The position numbers and the translations under genes are program-made. Of a stretch of DNA of 64,000 nucleotides, positions 26,363-36,304 are shown piece by piece (the first letter of the stretch is position 1; each line of letters opens with the position of its first letter). The notes under the pieces were generated by a model. The model made no database searches. It saw only the letters and a list, made by a program, of their open reading frames with translations, and was not told the origin of the DNA. The DNA comes from CAVRUH01 sp963822595 (GTDB lineage Bacteria; Chlamydiota; Chlamydiia; Chlamydiales; Waddliaceae). The stretch spans positions 372,001-436,000 of the forward strand of contig CAWGIG010000004.1 of the NCBI GenBank assembly GCA_963822595.1, written 5' to 3'.

Positions 26363-27124
26363 ATGGAACCTGTAAATAATTATGATAAGTACAATTTGCA
26401 AGAAGAAACTATTTTAACTAAAATTCAAGAGCTCATAAAAGCTCATATTGGTGATAGAGAGGTTGTGTATGGTCCAAATGATCCAAGGACCATGGAAATA
26501 AATCGCGTGGTAAGTGAATTAATCAAAGATTTTCCATGCGATGATCGTGGAAATCGTTTTCTAGGGTGTCAACTTGTTTTAAAGCCAATAGTCGTCGTAT
26601 CAGTTACAAAATTAACCCCTATAGAAGCTGGAAAAATGATACATTTGCCTAACATAGGGAACGAACGATTTGGCACGTATATTAATGAACAAATTGTAGA
26701 ACTCAGAAATATAACGGCACTTCCAGGACAATCAATTCACAACCTTAAAATAGCTGAAGATGTAGGCATCAAGCCGAAGATGGCTTGTGAGGGAGTTATG
26801 ATTAATTCGAGCATGGGTGTCAAAGATACACCCGGAAGAATCAAAGTGGTTGCAGATATTACAATTGGGTCACATTCAGAAAATGTCGAATTTGAAGCAG
26901 AGATCGATCAAGTAAACCAAGAAGTTTTTTACCATATTCCCATGCCTATAGTTCAGGGAAAGATTAATTACGATCGTTGGGTCCAGTTGTCCAATGGTAA
27001 AAGCGGAATGCTAGAGGACTTCGGTTATAATATATATGGAGGTGGCGCAAGTATTGGCACACCTTTTAATTTAGCATTGTGTACTCCTTTCCCCTCCCCT
27101 GCGCCTTTAGACCAGACCCATTAA
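26363..27124 (+). CDS. Unrecognised soluble protein
   Basis: A 253-residue protein without membrane segments. The N-terminus is helical (ETILTKIQELIKAHIGDREV); the rest alternates strand-like segments (VVADITIGSHSENVEFEAEI). The C-terminus is rich in Gly, Pro and Ser. No motif recognised. Confidence 0.6.
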   Translation: MEPVNNYDKYNLQEETILTKIQELIKAHIGDREVVYGPNDPRTMEINRVVSELIKDFPCDDRGNRFLGCQLVLKPIVVVSVTKLTPIEAGKMIHLPNIGNERFGTYINEQIVELRNITALPGQSIHNLKIAEDVGIKPKMACEGVMINSSMGVKDTPGRIKVVADITIGSHSENVEFEAEIDQVNQEVFYHIPMPIVQGKINYDRWVQLSNGKSGMLEDFGYNIYGGGASIGTPFNLALCTPFPSPAPLDQTH

Positions 27125-27259
27125 TGGAACTCGTTCGATTTTCAGCCAAGCGCCCAAGGTCGGACGAGACTTATTGACTGGTATTTTCTATTTTTTCCTA
27201 TACAAATTTTACAAATTATGTTAACATATTCATTTATTAACATAAATTAAGGTAAAGAA

Positions 27260-28228
27260 ATGACTATAACAGTAAATAGCTCACAACAATTTGATATTAT
27301 TTGTAGCGAAAAAAGCATTCAACTTATTGATCAGTCGATAAAACAGAATAAAATCCCTTCAGGGGCTTCTCACATCTTGACATCAATAAAAACTATAGTT
27401 GCTGAACCTTTTTCAATCGCCGGCAGAATACTAAATATAGCTGGCAACATCCTAATGATCGTTCTTCTCCCAGTGGCAAAGGGCGAAAAACAAAAAAAAG
27501 AACTTTTCCTTTATCGCCTTTGCCGATTAGTTTACCTTGATCCACTAGATATTTTAGTGGGGATAGCATCCTCTATCATTCGAATAGCATCCTCAATTTT
27601 AGGCATTGGCTCTCCTTTACTGGCCGCAAAGGGTTGGAAAATGTCCGAACAATTAGAACTCTGGAATTTAAATCAAAAAGCAAAATTATGGAATAAAATA
27701 GCTCCTGATGCTAGCCCTTATAAAGCCGAATCCAAGAAAATCGTACCGGAATCTGCTATTAGTTATCTTGGCGAAAAGCTAAGTGCTAAGTTAGAAAAAT
27801 CAACAAAAAACGCAACATCATTAGCAGAATTAAAAGAAACAATCAAAAGGGACTTTGTTACATTTTTGATCGATCTTGATACAGCCGATACTGCCTTGTT
27901 TACATCTGCTTTTTCATATGACGAATCTACGACTTCTTCAGTTTATCTTCCCATCCTAAAAAAAATAGCCCCAAAAGACAGCAATCAAACCCATACTCAA
28001 ATAATAGAAAATACAAAAGAATTGAAGATAAAAGAAATCCACCGACTTCAAATACATATAGAATCATTATATTGGTTAGGAAACTCTGGAAAAGTAGCAG
28101 ATTCTTTAATGAATGTAGCTTATAATATTTCCGACCAAAAGAAATCCCCTCTCTTGGTTTCAGAATCATTAAAACAAAAGTTCACCGATTATTTGCAATT
28201 CGGAAACGTCGTTTGTCCTAGTTACTAA
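27260..28228 (+). CDS. Chlamydia-type protein with hydrophobic hairpins, unrecognised
   Basis: Two hydrophobic bands at about residues 52-78 (ISAGRIL-like, NIAGNILMIVLLPVAKG) and 95-120 (DILVGIASSIIRIASSILGI) are followed by a charged helical C-terminal half. This layout is common among chlamydial proteins of unknown function. TAAGG lies 7 bases before the ATG. No enzymatic motif. Confidence 0.6.
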   Translation: MTITVNSSQQFDIICSEKSIQLIDQSIKQNKIPSGASHILTSIKTIVAEPFSIAGRILNIAGNILMIVLLPVAKGEKQKKELFLYRLCRLVYLDPLDILVGIASSIIRIASSILGIGSPLLAAKGWKMSEQLELWNLNQKAKLWNKIAPDASPYKAESKKIVPESAISYLGEKLSAKLEKSTKNATSLAELKETIKRDFVTFLIDLDTADTALFTSAFSYDESTTSSVYLPILKKIAPKDSNQTHTQIIENTKELKIKEIHRLQIHIESLYWLGNSGKVADSLMNVAYNISDQKKSPLLVSESLKQKFTDYLQFGNVVCPSY

Positions 28229-28365
28229 CTTTTTATCCCTGAAAACGGGTTACGATTTGGTAGAACGTGAGGGTAGCCTCGATCTTTTTTTCTTAAAGAT
28301 TTTCTGGTCGTCCTGAGCGAAGCGAGACCTCAGCCGTAGTGAGCGAAGCGAACGAAGGCGCTTCT
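28229..28365. repeat. GC-rich palindromic repeat fragments
   Basis: Contains GTCCTGAGCGAAGCGAG and GTAGTGAGCGAAGCGAACGA, with CTGAG/CTCAG arms. This resembles the widespread TCCTGAGCGAAGCGA-type intergenic repeat. The GTAG-GAGCG-GACGAAGG wording also follows the hairpin at 23099-23135. Confidence 0.45.
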
Positions 28366-29163
28366 TTAATTAGGATCAAGTTGAAATACGGATTGTAATG
28401 GATAATGATCCGACATATCCGTCACAAGTCTAACCATAGAAATTGGTACAATTCTGTCTGTATTAGATCTTAAAAAAATCCTATCAGGCCTGTGAAACTC
28501 TCTATCTCGAACATGAGGATTGCGATCTCCATCCCACGTAATATCATTTTTCCTATAACTTTCATCTTTATAATCTTCAGTTGTCTCATGAAAATATTTC
28601 CAAACATCAATAAGCTTAAGTTCTTCTATACATCCCTTTTCTGCACGAAGTTGCTCACCTCCTGTAAGATTACAATCTCCGCAGAAAATGTAACAATCCG
28701 TTTTCAATGTATCAAATATTTTACAAATTTTCTTAAGCTGCGCCGCTTTTATGCTTGTTGCTTTGCTTGAGAAGAATTCACTTTCCAAGTGAGCAGTTCC
28801 CAAACCGATTCGCAACCCATTCACTTCTATTTGTCCATAAGCAAAATGTCTAAATTGACGTGTTTGTGCCAAGGGAACTTGTTCATATAAAGTAGCTTTG
28901 AATTTCTTCTTTGTCAAGAGTAGCTCACCGTCACCTTTTGATTTTGGATATACAAAATCATAACGCTCTCTAAAGTTTTCATAACCCATTAATCGGTCAA
29001 AAAAAATCTGGGTAACCTCTTGTAGACATATAACATCTGCGTCGCTCTTGGCAATAAATTCACATAATCGTTTCTGATTTTCCGTTTTATTATGTCTCCA
29101 AACATTGTAGGTAAGAAAACTTAGTTCCATACTTTGATGTACTTGAGGCGCATCCATCGGCAA
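28366..29163 (-). CDS. Endonuclease/exonuclease/phosphatase (EEP) family protein
   Basis: All core EEP motifs are visible: LTYNVW with Asn20, VICLQEV with the metal-binding Glu49, TAHLES, FCGDCNL (Asp/Asn pair), RPDRIF, and the C-terminal MSDHYPL with the catalytic Asp-His. The length and TWDGDRNPH segment before the last motifs recall TDP2-like members, which remove tyrosine adducts from DNA 5' ends, but phosphatase or RNase roles are equally open. No signal peptide. The ORF starts at 29163; Met12 just before the first motif is an alternative. Confidence 0.8.
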   Translation of the reverse strand: MPMDAPQVHQSMELSFLTYNVWRHNKTENQKRLCEFIAKSDADVICLQEVTQIFFDRLMGYENFRERYDFVYPKSKGDGELLLTKKKFKATLYEQVPLAQTRQFRHFAYGQIEVNGLRIGLGTAHLESEFFSSKATSIKAAQLKKICKIFDTLKTDCYIFCGDCNLTGGEQLRAEKGCIEELKLIDVWKYFHETTEDYKDESYRKNDITWDGDRNPHVRDREFHRPDRIFLRSNTDRIVPISMVRLVTDMSDHYPLQSVFQLDPN

Positions 29164-29357
29164 TAATCCTTTTTTTTAAATTTATTAACTAATTTCTTAA
29201 TATTATATACTATTATTTTAATATTTGTCAAATTAAAAATGAAAATTTGTATGCAAAAGGTAATTAAAAACTATTTCTTGCCTGGAATGCCAAGGGAATG
29301 ATTCACCCTCTATTTGGTGAAATGGAAACGTTTTATGAAGGCCAGCTAGGAAAGCCA

Positions 29358-30041
29358 CTATCCTTTTAATTCAACGATGGTTTTAGCTGAGAAGAATCGA
29401 AACATCTTTCTGTCGATTTGCCATTTTCCCCCAACAATAAATACAAGAAAGTAAAAAAGAGGCGTGCAAGCGATACTAAAGGAAGCTTTATATAAATAAG
29501 AAAATACCATAATAGGCGCAACCTCCGCCATTGTCATTCCTAGACCCCACCACAAGAAAATTAGATCTATCATAACAGTATCCACTATTTGTGAAACACA
29601 AGTAGAACCATTGTTGCGAAGCCATAAAAATTTGGGGCCTGTCCATCTTTTAATCGCAGCGTAAAGTTGAATATCCACAATATGCGAGGTTAAATAAGAA
29701 ATAAGAGAAGAAAAGATCCGAAGACCTGAAAGTCCTAATATGGCCTCGTATGCGTTGGTTCTTGGTAAAAATAAAGCAATTTGAATGACAGCAAAGCTGA
29801 GAAGACTCATAGCTAACGCAATATAAACCATCTGTTTTGCTTTATTCGCTCCAAAAATCTCTGTAACAAGGTCGCTTAACAAAAATGTTAATGGATAAAC
29901 GATCAAGCCTGCGGGTACATGTATCAGAAGAAAAGGAATCATGATCATTTTTGCAGAAAGAATGTTAGAGACAACTACAATCATGCAAAAAATTATGCAA
30001 ATTAATCGGTAAATAGTTTGAGGAGTTAATAATCTTGTCAT
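29358..30041 (-). CDS. Queuosine precursor transporter (YhhQ/VUT family)
   Basis: Six or so membrane segments with the family block IPFLLIHVPAGLIVYPLTFL, then LLSDLVTEIFGANKAKQ, the hallmark of the DUF165/YhhQ family. It imports 7-deazapurine precursors of queuosine such as preQ0 or preQ1. A salvage role fits an intracellular bacterium with reduced synthesis. A homologue is known in Chlamydia. At 227 residues the length is normal. Confidence 0.88.
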   Translation of the reverse strand: MTRLLTPQTIYRLICIIFCMIVVVSNILSAKMIMIPFLLIHVPAGLIVYPLTFLLSDLVTEIFGANKAKQMVYIALAMSLLSFAVIQIALFLPRTNAYEAILGLSGLRIFSSLISYLTSHIVDIQLYAAIKRWTGPKFLWLRNNGSTCVSQIVDTVMIDLIFLWWGLGMTMAEVAPIMVFSYLYKASFSIACTPLFYFLVFIVGGKWQIDRKMFRFFSAKTIVELKG

Positions 30042-30198
30042 TATATATTACCCTTAACTCTGAGTGAGTTATGAATTAAATCACACTATTATAAAACTTA
30101 ATGGCTTCTATTACAAGAAAAATTTGTCAATGTGCGTTGGGTCAAATAAATAACAATTCCAAGAATAGCTTTAAACCGATAACATAATCACGTGGCTT

Positions 30199-30789
30199 AT
30201 GGAGCGTTATATGACTGAAATCGAACAAAATTTTGAAGGGCAGATAATCAAATCGGAAAACTATTCCAAGAAAAATTTAGAAAAGCACTCTTTCACCGGC
30301 TGCAAATTCAATAGTTGTGATTTTTCTGAAGCTATTTTATGGAATGCACAATTCAGTTCCTGCACTTTCTCAAATTGCAATTTCAGCCTTGTAAAGCTTG
30401 ACAGCTGTCGTCTTCACGATGTTCAATTTTTGGATTGCAAGATTGTTGGAGCTGAATTCTTCAAATGTGAGAAGACCTTTTTCTCAGCAAATTTTAAGAA
30501 TTGTCTTTTGCAATACTGCAATTTTTCAGATCTAAACATGAAAAATACTTTTTTCAATGGCAGCAAATTGAAAGAAAGTCATTTCACAAATACGATATTA
30601 AAAGGCGCTAACTTTAGCGATGTTGATTTATTCGGCACTCTTTTTCACAATTGTGATCTAAGTAGTGCCGATTTTTCCACTAGCATACAATATAATATCG
30701 ACCCCACGTCAAATAAAATTAAGAATGCGAAATTTTCTTTTCCCGAAGTTGCTGGGTTGCTTCGTGCTTTTGACATCACCATAGTTTAA
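30199..30789 (+). CDS. Pentapeptide repeat protein
   Basis: Almost the whole protein is built from five-residue repeats with central Phe or Leu: FTGCKFNSCDFSEAILWNAQ, then NFSLVKLDSCRLHDVQF, and so on, giving a right-handed quadrilateral beta-helix. Several members mimic DNA and protect gyrase from quinolones (Qnr, McbG), but the repeats alone do not show this. The many Cys and Asn residues are typical of the Qnr-like side. Convergent with the serpin gene, 2 bases apart. Confidence 0.85.
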   Translation: MERYMTEIEQNFEGQIIKSENYSKKNLEKHSFTGCKFNSCDFSEAILWNAQFSSCTFSNCNFSLVKLDSCRLHDVQFLDCKIVGAEFFKCEKTFFSANFKNCLLQYCNFSDLNMKNTFFNGSKLKESHFTNTILKGANFSDVDLFGTLFHNCDLSSADFSTSIQYNIDPTSNKIKNAKFSFPEVAGLLRAFDITIV

Positions 30790-30791
30790 CT

Positions 30792-32878
30792 TCACGCCAA
30801 GGGCTGCTGGTTCACGAGCTCGTGGGCGCGGGCATAAAGTTCTATAAGTATTTGCTGTGCCGGGGCGATACTCCAGACGTCACGTAGAAAGAGTTGCATT
30901 TTCCATGGCAAGTTGAAGACCATCCCTTCACGCATCACCCGATGGAATAGTTCCCTCTTGTAGGCTCCGTTAGGTTCAGCTATCAAACTATACTGTTCCC
31001 TTAGTGCATAAGAGACAACAGATCTTTCGCCACCGAAGATAGAATTGCCAGAAACAAGATAGTGAGGATTCAGAATATTACCCCAATCTAAGGAAATAGG
31101 ACCTTGAAATCCGAACTCATAGGTTAAACGACTTCTGCAGGTTACATCGTTCCTAAAGTAATTGGGGGATAGCTTTGCAGCAGCTCGCAAGTTAAGGACT
31201 TTTTTGGTGTCTTTTTCGAAGCGCTCCTTCATTTCAATTGAGGGCTCAAATAGGATGGCCAAATGATACCTCAATTCCTGCATGTAGTGCTTTGTACGTA
31301 TTTCAATCCACTCTGCCACATGGGGTTCTTGAAAGAGGGCTATAAGCTTCGCTGGATCGTTCTCATTTTCGAAAGACTTCAGGAATATATTAAGGCCTTC
31401 TTGAGGAAAACAATACAGGGTTGGCTCAGGATACGATGATTCGCTTAGCAGGAGTTTTAGCAGCTCTTTCAAATCGCCAAGTTCAGCTTGACATTCCTGT
31501 TTTTTTTCTACCAAAGCGGCGCGCAGATTTTCGATGCGGTGCCAGCGCTCGACGCGATGGACGACCGCTTTCATGCGCTCCGCATATTCGTTGAGTGCAT
31601 TGGCTAAAGGACCGTACATGAATCCATAGATCTGACTGAGTGTCTTAGAATCACAAAGCCCCAGCAATTCTCCGAGCTGAGTTTTGATCTCTTTGTAACG
31701 ACCAACGGTGATCAAATCCACAGCAGGAAAAGAAGTAAGGACTAGATCTGCAATCCGTTCCCGAAACTCAGTAATTTTAAGCGCCAATTCCGGCCTCGGA
31801 GCACCCAACAATCCCTGAAACTCCACAGGGACTCGCCCGGGCCTCTGAGTTCCCGCTGCAGGGGGATCCACAATCCTTCCACGCAAAAGCACAAGTTGGG
31901 TATCAGGATCGTACAACACCTCATAAAAGGGACGCGAAAATTCCATATTTTGTTCCGACGGCATAGACAAGCTCCGCGCATGCGAGCCACGGTCTCCATT
32001 TTTTGACCAAACTCGTCCCAAGACTGAGAGACGCCCAGATGCACATCCTGAATCTTTAGAACGACGTTGCTCGCTTCTCCGAAATTCGCTTGGTCGGAAT
32101 AGCAATGCTTAAGTTCTGTTTCATTAAATAGTTTCGACACGGAAACAACGCTATCAAAGAAGACCCTTGGCAAGGAAAGAATGACCTTGTCGGAATCATC
32201 GGATTGTTCATAGGCCTTTTGAATCCGAGCCTGCGTCAACAGTCTACCCGCTTCCTGAAAATCCATTCCTTCCGTGGGTAGGAAGAGCATGAGAACCGGA
32301 GCCTGGGTTTGCAGGTGCTTAGAGACATGACCAAGGACCACCCAAGTAAATTCGTTGTCTTTCCCGTAAGGCATTTCTTTCTTTTGGTTCATCATGCTTA
32401 CAGTCACGCTAGTGCCATCGAGGCGTTGAAACCTGGCAGGTTTTGTCTCCATTGGATTGAATTTTTTTTGCCACTGGGCGTCTAAGGTGAGGTGCGCCAT
32501 AAGATCCAAGAAGTTCGGTTCGGCAGATGCCACTATCTCAGAACCGAAGAGTGCCCTTACTTGTTCTTCGAATGGGGGCAGCAAGGGAACATTTTTACCT
32601 ACTGACACCTTGGTCTCGATACTAAAAACACCGCTCTTTATCAGCTGGGTCATTATGGGGCGAAGCGCCTTTAGATCGTCCTTACCATTGAGATGCAGCA
32701 GGCTTCGCAACTCCTTTGCCGACTCGCCTGAGGCCCCCAGATAGGTTGCGCAGAGGGCGATGTAAAGAGCTAAATCGGAATAAGCATAATTTTGATTAGT
32801 CGGTACCGAGTCCCACATTCTATTAAGAGTTTGATCACCAAAAGCGCCAACTGCGGGAAAACTAGAAATCTGTTTCAT
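30792..32878 (-). pseudogene. Serpin with a long C-terminal extension, frameshifted
   Basis: The first frame (32878 to ~31980) is a serpin body: AYSDLALYIALCATYLGASG, LHLNGKDDLK, LTLDAQWQKKFNPMETKPA, MMNQKKEMPYG. The second frame carries the serpin C-terminal signature FSRPFYEVLYDPDTQLVLLR followed by GRIVDPP. The switch lies about 31950-31990, in or just after the reactive centre loop (hinge region GQKMETVA). After the serpin end the second frame continues for ~355 helical residues with no recognised domain. Serpins trap serine or cysteine proteases. Whether the shift is decay, sequencing error or recoding is open. Confidence 0.75.
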
Positions 32879-32957
32879 CAGTCATCTCCTATATTTTAAA
32901 ATCAGCCATCGTAGCACTTTCACCACTTAACAAACAATAAAATGATAGGAGGAGACT

Positions 32958-35336
32958 TCAACCTTTCATTTTGACCATCCATTTCCAGTTTCGAACTTCT
33001 GGCATATCCTGACCATGTTCAATAATGTAAAGCTTGTGTTGGATGAGCTTATCTTGCATCATCTGCTTCAAATAAGCTCCCTTAGCTCCTAAATGCGGCA
33101 CGCGATCGACCACATCTTGAACTAAATGAAACCTGTCAATATCGTTTTGAACTCTGATATCGAAGGGGGTTGTTATCGTCCCCTCTTCCTTGTACCCTCT
33201 AACGTGCATATTTTGATTATTTCTTCGGTACATGAGTCGGTGGATAAGCCAAGGATAACCATGAAAGCCAAAGATAACGTGTTTGTCTTTCGTGAAGAGA
33301 GAGTTGTAATCCGTGTCGTTTAGACCATGAGGGTGTTCGGAGCTTGGTTGCATTTTCATCAGATCCACTACATTGACAACGCGAATCTTCAGATCCGGAA
33401 GATGCTCACGCAGGATTGAAACTGCAGCCAAGATCTCTAATGTAGGAGTGTCTCCACAGCAGGCCATCACGACATCAGGTTCACTATTTTGGTCATTGCT
33501 TGCCCATTGCCAAATACCAATTCCTTCCGTGCAATGTGTAACAGCTGCATCTATATTGAGCCACTGAGGAAGTGGATGTTTACCTGCTACGACAACATTG
33601 ACGTAATTCCGACTGCGTAAGCAATGATCAAATACCGATAACAGGCAGTTAGCGTCGGGTGGTAGATAAACACGCACGATATCGGCCTTTTTGTTAATCA
33701 CATGATCAAGGAAACCCGGATCCTGATGGGTGAACCCATTATGATCCTGCTGCCAAACATGTGAGGCCAGGAGATAGTTAAGAGAGGAGATTTCCCTTCG
33801 CCAGGGCAGTTCTTTGCACACTTTAATCCATTTAGCATGCTGGCTAAACATCGAGTCGATAATGCGAATAAATGCCTCATAGCTGTTGAATAATCCGTGT
33901 CGTCCTGTGAGTAAGTATCCTTCCAACCAGCCCTCACATTGATGTTCGCTAAGCATTGAGTCCAAGACCCTTCCTGAAGGAGAAAGGAATTCATCGTTTT
34001 CAATTTTTGTTGCATCCCACTGTCGATTGGTAACTTCAAAAACCGCCCCCAATAGATTTGAGAGCGTCTCATCGGGACCAAAGATACGGAAATTACGCTG
34101 AGCTTGATTCTTTTTGGCCACGTCGCGTAGAAATCCTCCTAGCACTTTAGTATCTTGGCCTTTAATGGCACCTGGAGACGGCACTTGTAACGCGTGGTCC
34201 CTGAAATCGGGCATCAGTAATTCGCGCAGGAGAATACCACCGTTAGCATGAGGATTTGCGCCCATGCGTCGGTCGCCCTTAGGGGCAAGTTCAGCGAGTT
34301 CTGGTAAAAGACGTCCATTTTCATCAAATAGCTCTTCGGCCTTATAACTTTTCATCCAATTTTCCAGTATCTTGACATGTGCAGGATGTTCAGCGTCAAC
34401 CAAAATAGGCACCTGATGTGACCTGAAAGTGCCTTCAATTTGCAAGCCATCGACCACCTTAGGCCCCGTCCACCCCTTAGGTGATTTAAAAACGATCATC
34501 GGCCAGAGTCGACGCCTGCTATCATTTTTGCTTCTAGCATTATTTTGAATTTGATGGATATCCTCTATTGCCCTTTCCATTGTTGCTGCCATGAGTTGAT
34601 GCATCTTTTCAGGATCGTCTCCTTCAACGAAGTAAGGCGTCCAGCCACAGCCCTGAAAGAACTTTTCCAATTCATCATGCTCGATCCGCGCAAAAACTGT
34701 CGGATTGCTAATCTTGTAGCCATTGAGGTGCAGGATAGGTAAGACGGCACCATCCGTAATTGGATCAAGAAATTTATTGGAGTGCCATGCAGTCGCAAGC
34801 GGACCTGTTTCCGCCTCCCCATCACCGATGATACAAGCGACTATCAAATCCGGATTATCAAAGGCGGCGCCGAATGCATGACTCAGCGAATAACCTAGTT
34901 CGCCCCCCTCATGAATGGATCCTGGAGTCGTTGGAGCCACATGACTCGAAATGCCACCCGGAAATGAAAATTGCTTAAACAGCTTTTTCATCCCCTCCTC
35001 GTCCTGACTAATATTTGGATAAATATCGGTATAGCTTCCCTCAAGGTAGGTATTGGCTACAAGCGCGGGACCTCCATGCCCAGGGCCCGAAATATAGAAC
35101 ATATCCAAGTCATATTTTTTGATCACTCTGTTCAAATGAACATAAATAAAGTTCTGACCGGGCGTTGTTCCCCAATGACCGACTACCAATGGCTTTACGT
35201 GCGACAGCTGCAAGGGTTCTCGAAGCAAGGGGTTGTCGTAGAGATATATCTGACCGACCGAAAGGTAGTTTGCAGCACGCCAATAAGCGTTTATTTTTTG
35301 GAGCAATTCTGGCGACAGGATATTTTGCGTTTCCAT
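32958..35336 (-). CDS. xfp: Phosphoketolase (xylulose-5-P/fructose-6-P)
   Basis: It cleaves xylulose 5-phosphate (or fructose 6-phosphate) with phosphate to acetyl phosphate plus glyceraldehyde 3-phosphate (or erythrose 4-phosphate), using thiamine diphosphate. The family blocks GHWGTTPGQNFIYVHLNR, ISGPGHGGPA, and GDGEAETGPLATAWH (ThDP/Mg binding) are clear. The 792-residue length is the normal family size. No acetate kinase gene is adjacent in view. Upstream lies ~190 bases of AT-rich leader. The enzyme would give a short path from pentose phosphates to acetyl phosphate and ATP. Confidence 0.95.
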   Translation of the reverse strand: METQNILSPELLQKINAYWRAANYLSVGQIYLYDNPLLREPLQLSHVKPLVVGHWGTTPGQNFIYVHLNRVIKKYDLDMFYISGPGHGGPALVANTYLEGSYTDIYPNISQDEEGMKKLFKQFSFPGGISSHVAPTTPGSIHEGGELGYSLSHAFGAAFDNPDLIVACIIGDGEAETGPLATAWHSNKFLDPITDGAVLPILHLNGYKISNPTVFARIEHDELEKFFQGCGWTPYFVEGDDPEKMHQLMAATMERAIEDIHQIQNNARSKNDSRRRLWPMIVFKSPKGWTGPKVVDGLQIEGTFRSHQVPILVDAEHPAHVKILENWMKSYKAEELFDENGRLLPELAELAPKGDRRMGANPHANGGILLRELLMPDFRDHALQVPSPGAIKGQDTKVLGGFLRDVAKKNQAQRNFRIFGPDETLSNLLGAVFEVTNRQWDATKIENDEFLSPSGRVLDSMLSEHQCEGWLEGYLLTGRHGLFNSYEAFIRIIDSMFSQHAKWIKVCKELPWRREISSLNYLLASHVWQQDHNGFTHQDPGFLDHVINKKADIVRVYLPPDANCLLSVFDHCLRSRNYVNVVVAGKHPLPQWLNIDAAVTHCTEGIGIWQWASNDQNSEPDVVMACCGDTPTLEILAAVSILREHLPDLKIRVVNVVDLMKMQPSSEHPHGLNDTDYNSLFTKDKHVIFGFHGYPWLIHRLMYRRNNQNMHVRGYKEEGTITTPFDIRVQNDIDRFHLVQDVVDRVPHLGAKGAYLKQMMQDKLIQHKLYIIEHGQDMPEVRNWKWMVKMKG

Positions 35337-35529
35337 AAGGTTCCTCAGATAATGATTAAATAGCGATTTTTTTTAAAATTTTTATTTGTATTTTAGATGT
35401 GCCATTTCAAGGGTTTTTACGCAACTAAATCTTCGAACTCTATGCTTGACAAATTTTTCTAAAAATATGTATTTACACATAAAGATTTATATGAGATTCT
35501 AAATTTACCAACAAACATAGGAGATTTTT

Positions 35530-36261
35530 ATGCATAAGGAAAAAAACATTAAAGATATTTTAATTGATGAACTACATGATATGTATAGTTCAGAAAATCA
35601 AATCGTAGCTGCTCTTCCAACGATGGTTACTGCAGCGGAGTCAACCGAGCTAAGAGATGCCTTTAAGAATCATTTAAAGGAAACAAAAGAACAAGTTACA
35701 CGCCTTAAAAAGGTTTTTAAATTAATGGGTTTAACTCCAAAAAAGAAATTTTGTTCCGCGACAAAAGGGCTTATTCAAGAGTGCAAAGATGTACTTAAGG
35801 AATTTAAAAAGAAGTCTCCAGTACGTGACGCAGCCTTGATCTCCAAAGCTCAAAGAATTGAGCATTATGAAATCTCTGCCTATGGCACTGTTCGTACGTG
35901 GGCTAAAGAGCTTTCTATGAGTGAAGTCGTTGACTTGTTAGACAAGACTCTAAAAGAAGAAAGCAACGCAGACAAAAGCCTTTCTAAAATAGCAGAAGGT
36001 GGACTTTTCGCTTCTGGAATCAATCGTCTAGCTCTTATGGGGAATCCTGAGGATGCAGGATCAGAAGAAGAAAAAGGTGAAAATAAAACCAAGAAAATGA
36101 CAAAGAAAGCGAAAAAAGCTACAAAAAAAGCTACAAAAGGCGTAGTAACAACCGCTAAAAAAAGCATGAAAAAAGTTGCTTCAAAAAGCAAAATTTTTAT
36201 ACGCAAGAAAACAGCACACAAAACTGCGCAGAAGAAAAAAGCTACTGCAAGTCATCGTTAA
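35530..36261 (+). CDS. YciE-like ferritin-fold protein with histone-like Lys-rich tail
   Basis: Residues about 5-165 match the DUF892/YciE family (ferritin-like four-helix bundle): LIDELHDMYSSENQIVAALP, AQRIEHYEISAYGTVRTWAK, LLDKTLKEESNADKSL. YciE-type proteins are stress-induced and may bind metal through Glu and His on the helices. Residues ~185-243 switch to a lysine/alanine tail (KKMTKKAKKATKKATKG, ending KTAHKTAQKKKATASHR) resembling chlamydial histone H1-like proteins. AGGAG lies before the ATG. The fusion could bring an oxidative-stress protein to DNA. The tail role is inferred. Confidence 0.85.
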   Translation: MHKEKNIKDILIDELHDMYSSENQIVAALPTMVTAAESTELRDAFKNHLKETKEQVTRLKKVFKLMGLTPKKKFCSATKGLIQECKDVLKEFKKKSPVRDAALISKAQRIEHYEISAYGTVRTWAKELSMSEVVDLLDKTLKEESNADKSLSKIAEGGLFASGINRLALMGNPEDAGSEEEKGENKTKKMTKKAKKATKKATKGVVTTAKKSMKKVASKSKIFIRKKTAHKTAQKKKATASHR

Positions 36262-36271
36262 TTGACGTCGG

Positions 36272-36297
36272 GTGCCTTTCTCCTAAGAGAGAGGCAC
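36272..36297. terminator. Bidirectional terminator hairpin
   Basis: GTGCCTTTCTC (36272-36282) and GAGAGAGGCAC (36287-36297) pair with one mismatch around CTAA, followed by a T-rich tail. It separates the convergent YciE and YtxH genes. Confidence 0.7.
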
Positions 36298-36304
36298 TAT
36301 TTCT

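Noticed and set aside
30792..32878. Programmed frameshifting in the serpin
   Set aside because: No slippery heptamer with a following pseudoknot was seen at the junction, so a plain indel is the simpler reading.
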